From Rana temporaria (lineage: Eukaryota > Chordata > Amphibia > Anura > Ranidae): a stretch of 64,000 bases of DNA. The translations under genes were made by a program, and so were the position numbers. Position 1 is the first letter of the stretch; each line of letters begins with the position of its first letter. Where the stretch lies: positions 596,234,581 through 596,298,580 of the forward strand of contig NC_053489.1 in NCBI RefSeq assembly GCF_905171775.1. Direction: 5' to 3'. Below are positions 58,366 through 64,000 of this stretch, piece by piece. The notes under the pieces are model-generated. The model had not been told where the DNA came from. It saw only the letters and a program-made list of their open reading frames with translations, and made no database searches.

Positions 58366-59040
58366 GGGCCAGATCCTCAAAAGGGATACGCCGGCGTATC
58401 TACTGATACGCCATCGTATCCCTGTTTCTATCTTTGGAACTGATCCAAAGAATCAGTTTCCAAGAGATAGACAGAAGATCCGACATGTGTAAGGGACTTA
58501 CACTGCCGGATCTTAGGATGCAGTACCGCATCCGCTGCTGGGGGCATTTCGCTTCGAAATGCCACCTCGGGTATGCAAATTAGCACTTACGGAGATCCAC
58601 AAAGCTTTTCAGCTTCGTTTTTTCTCTGTAAGTTTTAGTTTGCAATCGTAAAATTAGGGCTGCTTTTACAAAGTGTAAACTGTTTACACCATGTAAAAGC
58701 AGACCCTTCTGTCCAGCGACGCGGTTTTTTTTTGTTTTAAATTTTTTTTTTTCGCTGTATCTTTTTTTTCCCCCGACGCAACTTTATTGACCCGGCGCGA
58801 TCCACAAAGCTCGGTGTAACGTAATTTCGCGCTATGCATGTCGGGAGCTGGAGCGCACCTAATTTAAATGGGAATCGCCCCCATTTGAAGAGGAACGCCT
58901 TGCGCCGGCGGAATTTAAGTTACACAGCCGAAAATTTCTAGGTACGTGCTTTGTGGATCAGGCACTTAGGTAGAAATTTTAAGGCAGTGTAACTTAAATG
59001 GGAATTTTTACGTTACGCCGGCTCTTTGTGGATCTCGCCC
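58366..59040. mobile_element. GGGCCAGATCCTC-family MITE
   Basis: Ends GGGCCAGATCCTC and GTGGATCTCGCCC; flanks TCT and TCA. Collinear with 21238-21903 over its whole length (gatacgccggcgtatctac, gtatgcaaattagcactta, gcaccttgcgccggcgg-like words). Non-coding. Confidence 0.83.
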
Positions 59041-59071
59041 TCAGTGTATGCCCTGTGTGGACAAGGCTTTA

Positions 59072-59230
59072 GGCCCCTTTCACACAAGCACATCAATCGG
59101 ATCTGCCGGACCACCCATTGTTCTCTATTGAGAGGCTGATGTAAATAGACATGTGTCTATTTACACACGCCTGCATCCAATCAAGTCCAGTCCACTAAAA
59201 AAAGAGGGATGAGGATCCCATTCCCCATCC
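59072..59230. mobile_element. Left end of a GGCCCCTTTCACAC MITE
   Basis: TTA (59069-59071) then GGCCCCTTTCACACAAGC; no right end before the LINE begins. Likely truncated by LINE insertion. Confidence 0.5.
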
Positions 59231-59399
59231 ATCTAGCAGATCGCTATAAACTATAAGAAAAGAGCTTTTAAAAAATATAAAAATGAAAGAACACTAGTGT
59301 CATTTAAGAATATAACAGGATATGTAAAAAGGAAATCAAGGATGTAAAAACTCAAAATGAACGACAGATTTCAAAAGATAGTAGGACAAACCCCATAAA

Positions 59400-60022
59400 A
59401 TTCTTCAAATATATTAATAGTAAAAAGGTCAAGTCTGAGCATGTAGGCCCTTTACAAAATAATCTACAGTGGGTGACTGGGGAGAAGGCTAATTTATTAA
59501 ATACCTTCTTCAGTTCTGTGTATACACAGGAGCATGGGGGAGCTCATGTCCATAATGGGGGTGGTAGTGACAAAGTCCCAATTGATACACAATGGCTCAA
59601 AAGTGATATGGTCTAGAAATATTTAGACAGAATAAAGGTGGATAAAGCACCTGGACCAGATGACATACACCCATGGATCCTAAAAGAATTGAGCTCTGTA
59701 ATTTCAAAGCCATTTTATCAAATTTTTAGGGACTCATAAATGATGGGAATAGTACCAGGGCCAATGTGGTGCCCATATTTAAAAAAAGGAAAAAGTCTTT
59801 ACCAAGTAACTATAGACCTCATAGTTTAACTGGGAAGATACCAGAGAGATTAATAAAAGACCACATATATGAGTTCTTGCTGGAAAAAAAATCATTCTAT
59901 ACAGTTCCCCACACACGGCTAATGTGTAAGGTAAAGTCTACAGGAATGGAAATATTAGTTTGTAAATGGATAGAAAACTGGCTAAAAGATATAATTCAGA
60001 GAGTAGTGGTCAATGATTCTTA
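59400..60022 (+). pseudogene. LINE ORF2, upstream reverse-transcriptase part (broken)
   Basis: Several frameshifts and stops, with recognisable motifs in different frames: APGPDDIHPWILKEL near 59650; SNYRPHSLTGKIPERLI near 59805-59855; VPHTRLMCKV near 59905; and QRVVVND at the MITE edge. The motif A segment between LLEKKSF and TVPH is deleted. Dead. Confidence 0.8.
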
Positions 60023-60291
60023 GACCTCGTACACACGACCGAGTTTCTCGGCAAAAAACAGCAAGAAACTTGCTGGGAGATATTTTTTTGCCGAGGAAAC
60101 CGGTCGTGTGTACATTTTCGTCGAGGAAACTGTTGAGAAACTCGACGAGCCAAAAAGAGAACATGTTCTCTATTTCCTTGACGGGAATGGAGAAAATTGG
60201 CTTGTCGAGTTTCTCGACAGCCTAACAAGGAACTCGACGAGGAAAACGATGTGTTTCGCCCGTCGAGTTCCTCGGTCGTGTGTACGAGGCT
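60023..60291. mobile_element. Fold-back MITE inserted in the LINE, TTA duplication
   Basis: TTA at 60020-60022 and 60292-60294. Ends GACCTCGTACACACGACC and GGTCGTGTGTACGAGGCT. When the 269-bp insert and one TTA are set aside, the LINE frame continues (NDS then YSEW), so the boundary is exact. It belongs to the family at 12337, 39908 and 48602. TTA fits PIF/Harbinger targeting. Confidence 0.93.
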
Positions 60292-61225
60292 TTACTCTGA
60301 ATGGTCTAAGGTTATCAGTGGTGTACCCCAAGGTTCAGTGTTGGGACCCTTACTTTTTAATATCTTTATAAATGATATTTGGTCTGAGATCAAAAGTAAC
60401 ATTTCTGTCTTTGCAGATGACACCAAGCTATGCAGTGGAATAACGTCTTTACAGGATGTCGCCAATTTACAAGCCGACCTCAATGTTCTGTCTAATTGGG
60501 CAACTAAGTGGCAGATGAGGTTTAATGTTGATAAATGTAAACATATGCACTTGGGGGCTAAGAATATGCATGCGTCATACATACTAGGGGGAGTACAACT
60601 GGAGGGATCCATAGTGGAGAAGGATCTGGGGGTTTTGTTAGATCATAAGCTCAATAATGGCATGCAATGCCAAGCTGCAGTTTCAAAAGCGAGCAAAGTC
60701 CTTTCTTGTATTAAGAGAGGTATGGACTCCAGAGAGAGAGATATCATTTTGCCCCTGTACAAATCATTAGTAAGACCTCATCTGGAATATGCAGTTCAGT
60801 TTTGAGCCCCAGTTCTCAAAAAGGATATTGGGGACCTGGAGAAAGTGCAGAGAAGGGCAATCAAACTGATAAGAGGCATGGAGGAGCTCAGCTATGAGGA
60901 AAGATTAGAGGAACTGAATGTATTTACTCTTGAGAAGAGGAGATTAAGGGGGGATATAATCAACATGTACAAATATATAAGGGGTCCATATAGTGAACTT
61001 GGTGTTGAGTTATTCACTTTACAGTCAACACTAAGGACAAGGGGGCACTCTTTACATCTAGAGGAAAAGAGATTTCACCTCCAAATACGGAAAGGTTTCT
61101 TCACAGTAAGAGCTGTGAAAATGTGGAATAGACTCCCTGCAGAGGTGGTTCTGGCCAGCTCAGTAGATTGCTTTAAGAAATGCCTGGATACTTTCCTAAA
61201 TGTACATAATATAACTGGGTACTAA
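60292..61225 (+). pseudogene. LINE ORF2, reverse transcriptase palm and C-terminal domain
   Basis: One frame runs from the MITE edge to the natural stop. It has SGVPQGSVLGPLLFNIFIND (motif B region), FADDTKL (motif C with both catalytic Asp), MRFNVDKCKHMHLG (motif D region), KDLGVLLDHKL, the C-terminal VQRRAIKLI and EERLEELNVFTLEKRRLRGD segments, and a FFTVRAVKMWNRLP ending. A single in-frame TGA at 60803-60805 replaces what is normally Trp (VQF-W-AP). Except for that stop and the upstream damage this half is well preserved, suggesting a fairly young insertion. Confidence 0.88.
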
Positions 61226-61429
61226 CATTTAAGGGAAAAGTTGATATTGGGAAAATCCGATTGCCTCTCGGGGGATCGGAAAGGAATTTTTTCCCCTGCT
61301 GTACCAAATTGGATCATGCTTTGCTGTTTTTTTGTTTTTTTTGTCTTCCTCTGGATCAACTGTGGGTATAGAATTGGGTATATGTGATTGTATGATATTA
61401 ATATTATTTTTATTTTTTTGTAGGGTGCC

Positions 61430-62652
61430 ATGGGCTATTCTTAGGTCAGTGTTGTCAGGATCTCTGTGTTTCTTATTGGAAACTGTCCGTAAGGTGTTCC
61501 TTAATGCTTTGCATTCTTTGTCAAACCATTTATTGGATTGTTTGTTGGTTGGTTTCTTGTAGTTGGCTTTTCTCTGGCTGTTTCTGCCTGGTTCACACCT
61601 CGTGAGCTTATCTCATAGGCATTGTTTTGGAAGTTTTCAAGCTGTTTTTTAATGTCAGGTCTGTCAGTTACCTCTCTGTATTTTGTGGTAGACTGGACCA
61701 TTTAGGTGAATGGAAGGCTTTGACCTGGTTTTGTCAGCCAGCTCTGTGTCGATTTGCTGGATTATGTTGTTTGGTATGTCCCTTTTTGGAAGAAGGGAGG
61801 ACAGAATTACGTTGGACTGTAGAAATGTTTGTTGTACAGTCTCTGTTAGTTGCAATAATGTGTCTACAATAACTTGTTGTTCCTGGATGTTGTTTGTGCA
61901 TGTGTGTATTATGATATGTTTGGGGTTAGTGAAATATGGATTGTTGATGACTCCTGTTGTCTGTTCAATTGTGGAGCAGTAAGTTTTGGAGACTCTTGTT
62001 CCTGGGAAGAGCCATTTAGTGTTAAGGTATTTCCCATTTGAGTCTATTATTAAAACAATTTCAGGAGTTTGTTGCCTGTTCTTGTGGTTTGATAGGGGTT
62101 AGTTTGGGGTTTCCGGATTATTGGAGTTGTCTTGGCTGTTGCTGGGCTTTGTAATGTTCATTTTAGAAAGTTGATGAGTCTCACCAGTCTGTTGTTTGTT
62201 GATGGGCACTTTGTCCATACAGACCATTCCTTTTATTTCTGTTTCCTGACTGTGGAGTATCATTTGTGATATTAGTGCACTTATATCTTCCCTCAATTGA
62301 GAGTTTTCGTGTTGTAGCTGTTGCATTGTAGATCGAATTTCTAATAGGACAGACTTGTGTTCAGATATGAATGTATACGGCTCTTCAGCTTGTCATTTAC
62401 ATTTTTGTCACCTAACTGACTTTGAAGCTGTTCTTTGAACTGTACAAAATCTATCTCTAGATAGGATACGCAATCTCTAAGAAAGTTGGGTGAGGGGACA
62501 TCAGGCATGTCTATGCACAATGTCTCTGTTGGTATTTGTTTCTCATCATTTTTATCTGAAGTTTTTAGATCCTTATAAACCTTGGCCTGATCTTTAATTT
62601 GGAGGAAGACCTGCTTAAAACAAATTTTTATTCTGTGCCATGATAGTGCCAT
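61430..62652 (-). pseudogene. SGNH-esterase ORF of a LINE-like element joined to an RT linker
   Basis: Minus-strand pieces, separated by frameshifts, form one protein. It opens with MALSWHRIKICFKQVF (62652). A coiled-coil-like stretch MQQLQHENSQLREDI follows (about 62326-62280). Then comes an SGNH-hydrolase-like domain: VLIIDSNGKYLNTKWLFPG (block I), HIIIHTCTNNI (the GxND block, here degenerate) and NVILSSLLPKRDIPNN (about 61760-61790). Next is VTDRPDIKKQLENF. It ends NKWFDKECKALRNTLRT and NKKHRDPDNTDLR (61500-61440), which resembles the linker before reverse transcriptase in LINE ORF2. No APE endonuclease is visible between them. It stops where the CR1/Rex1 LINE tail begins. Similar esterase domains are known in ORF1 of some CR1/L2-type LINEs. 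Confidence 0.65.
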
Positions 62653-62654
62653 TG

Positions 62655-63244
62655 TGATATATGTTCAAGGTGAGTTCCGCACAATTTTCTTCCTCATCCC
62701 TGACCTTGATCTGCCGGCCAATGCATCTACCTCTCTTTGTAATATTCTTGTAATATTTACAGATTCTCAGTATAGACTAACAAAACAGTTTTCTATCTGT
62801 CATGTTCAGTACTTGTGAAGTAAGCAAATAGAGTCTCTGGATTTTGCTTAAGTTGTTTTTTTTTTCATGGCTTTCTTTGTTTGTTTGCTCTTTTCTCCCT
62901 CTGAGTAAACAATCTCCAAGACACCAGACCACCTGCTGGGTTTGGCTCGTGTAATGGGGTCTGTGTTCGGGGTATTTGCTTTCTGCTGTTCCATTTTTAA
63001 GACGTTTTGCGTAAAAAAAATATTTTCTATATGTTTCTGTGTTTGCTGTTGCTGGTATAGCGGGATGGCTCTACCTTGTGTTACTGTTTGCTTGAATCAT
63101 TCAGCCCTGGATGCTCTCTGATGCTGTATACTTGTCCGCCTAATGGTCTTGCTGTTTTTCGTTGAGTTATTTCTTCTTGTTAATCTTTGATTTGTGTGTA
63201 GTCTCAATATTCCTGGTTTTGTCTTTCAATTTTGCTTATTAGAA
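62655..63244. other. Unassigned, probably 5' part of the esterase-bearing element
   Basis: T-rich on the plus strand with no motif. It lies directly upstream (minus strand) of the Met at 62652 and could be its 5' UTR. Confidence 0.35.
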
Positions 63245-63245
63245 G

Positions 63246-63748
63246 GTGAGTGAGTGAGTGAAAAACTTATATAGCGCTGCACATGCGAACTGAATCAACT
63301 CTGGGCACTTGTTTAACCAGTTCTCCTTTGACCTCAAAAGAGATGGGTTTTGATCTTTCTCCTAAAGGCCAAGTGGTTCTCCTCCAATCGAATGGAGGTT
63401 GGTAAAGTGTTCCAAAGTCGAGGGCCCAGGACAGCAAATCTTCTTTCTCCTTTGGACTTGTATCTGGTTTTGGGGATTTGGAGTAGATTTTGGTTGGAGG
63501 ATCGCAGAACGCGATTGGGGTTGTAAGCCTTTATTTTTTCGCATAGATATTTGGGTGCATTTTCCCAAATACATTTATGCGTCAGAAAGAGTGCTTTGAA
63601 AGTGATTCTGTCTTTCACTGGCAGCCAGTGAAGGCTTCTCAGTGAAGGTGAGATTGATTCCCAAGGTTTTTTCCCAGTCACCAGTCGCGCGGCCGTATTC
63701 TGAACAACCTGCAGGCGTATAAAGTGATTACATTTCAGGAGCTCATTC
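63246..63748 (-). pseudogene. L2-type LINE, 3' end of ORF2 and tail
   Basis: The minus-strand frame ending at 63334 has LQVVQNTAARLVTGKK, SLRSLHWLPVKDRITFKAL, APKYLCEKIKAY, RVLRSSNQ, and GERRFAVLGPRLWNTLPTSIR. This is the conserved C-terminal segment after reverse transcriptase in L2-clade LINEs. The 3' UTR is short and ends with a GTGA-repeat tail (gtgagtgagtgagtg, 63246-63260), typical of L2-type short-repeat tails instead of poly(A). The upstream part is cut at the MITE at 63752, so catalytic domains are outside or lost. Confidence 0.85.
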
Positions 63749-63751
63749 TTA

Positions 63752-64000
63752 GGCCCCGTACACACGGTCGGACCAAACCGATGAGACTGGCCCGTCAGAC
63801 TGTTTTCATCGGTTCACCTCTGAAGTGGCCGTACGGCCTGATATGTGTACACACCATCAGTCCAAAATCCGATCGGGTCAGAATGCGGTGACGTCAAACA
63901 CACGACGTGCTGAATAAAACGAAGTTCAATGCTTCCAAGCATGCGTCGACTTGATTCTGAGCATGCGCGGGTTTTGAACCAATGCTTTTCTGTAATAACC
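63752..64000. mobile_element. Left part of a fold-back MITE, GGCCCCGTACACACGGTCGG
   Basis: TTA at 63749-63751, then GGCCCCGTACACACGGTCGG and ccgatgaga...tcatcggt arms. Interior gcttccaagcatgcgtcgac is the reverse of that in 4264-4663 and 50725-51054. It runs off the window. Confidence 0.85.

Larger units (their letters stand above)
59240..61425 (+). mobile_element. CR1/Rex1-like LINE, 5'-truncated and internally deleted
   Basis: Reading-frame pieces on the plus strand follow the order of a CR1/Rex1-type ORF2. First is a linker (KKFFKYINSKK). Then come VDKAPGPDDIHPWILKEL and WCPYLKKEK / NYRPHSLTGKIPERLI (early reverse transcriptase). Then TVPHTRLMCKVKSTGMEI, then the MITE at 60023-60291, then the rest of the ORF (60292-61225). 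About 60 residues expected before the VPH motif, including the first catalytic Asp, are missing. After the stop the 3' UTR contains the family-type gaattttttcccctgctgt word and ends AT-rich near 61425. Clade assignment is from motif memory. Confidence 0.85.

Noticed and set aside
60197..60291. Start of the 202-codon frame as part of the LINE protein
   Set aside because: These codons belong to the inserted MITE; true LINE sequence resumes at 60292.
1..64000. tRNA, rRNA or snRNA genes
   Set aside because: No A/B-box plus cloverleaf arrangement or conserved rRNA segment was noticed by eye; a covariance-model scan was not possible.

Overview
The window looks like repeat-packed vertebrate nuclear DNA, most likely from an anuran amphibian and plausibly a ranid frog. 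The reasons are: no dense bacterial-type coding; long AT-rich spacers with microsatellites; LINE fragments of L1/Tx1, CR1/Rex1 and L2 type; a Tc1 relic; and dozens of short inverted-repeat elements of the kind that crowd frog genomes. The organism call is inference from repeat style, with no database search. I found no convincing exon of a host protein gene, no tRNA or rRNA, and no CRISPR array.

Layout. 1-4220 is the right-hand part of a piggyBac-type transposon. It carries an apparently intact 629-residue transposase on the minus strand (1108-2997), behind a minisatellite leader (2998-3855), a chain of perfect hairpins (3912-4208) and a TTAA edge at 4221. 4.2-9.2 kb holds Harbinger-like MITEs, a 5'-truncated L1/Tx1-like LINE (minus) and TTAA elements. 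9.2-26 kb is AT-rich spacer dotted with MITEs. 26.3-30.5 kb is a nest: a 0.68-kb palindrome, then a MITE split by a 3.2-kb GGGCTAG element whose core is a 2.2-kb palindrome with mirrored TATA-like and AATAAA signals. 33-38.3 kb holds a fold-back MITE, a TTAA element, and a hAT-type element (8-bp duplication) that has swallowed a TTAA element. 38.5-51 kb has a second hAT-type element, several 3-bp-duplication MITEs, and a Tc1 relic inside a TTAA element. 51-58 kb has TTAA remnants, a 258-bp tandem duplication and an array of about 350-bp units. 59-64 kb has a CR1/Rex1-like LINE (plus) split by a MITE, an SGNH-esterase ORF remnant joined to a reverse-transcriptase linker (minus), an L2-type LINE tail (minus) and the start of another MITE.

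How the parts relate. The intact transposase belongs to the superfamily that targets TTAA, and about fifteen non-coding elements here are TTAA-flanked. It, or relatives elsewhere, could have mobilised them, but the termini are only partly alike, so this is inference. Several families use 3-bp duplications (TTA, TCA, TAA and others), suggesting PIF/Harbinger-like transposases encoded outside the window. Nesting gives relative ages: Tc1 into TTAA element, TTAA element into hAT, MITE into LINE, and the palindrome-bearing GGGCTAG element into an older MITE. All MITE superfamily calls rest on visible terminal repeats and target duplications only.
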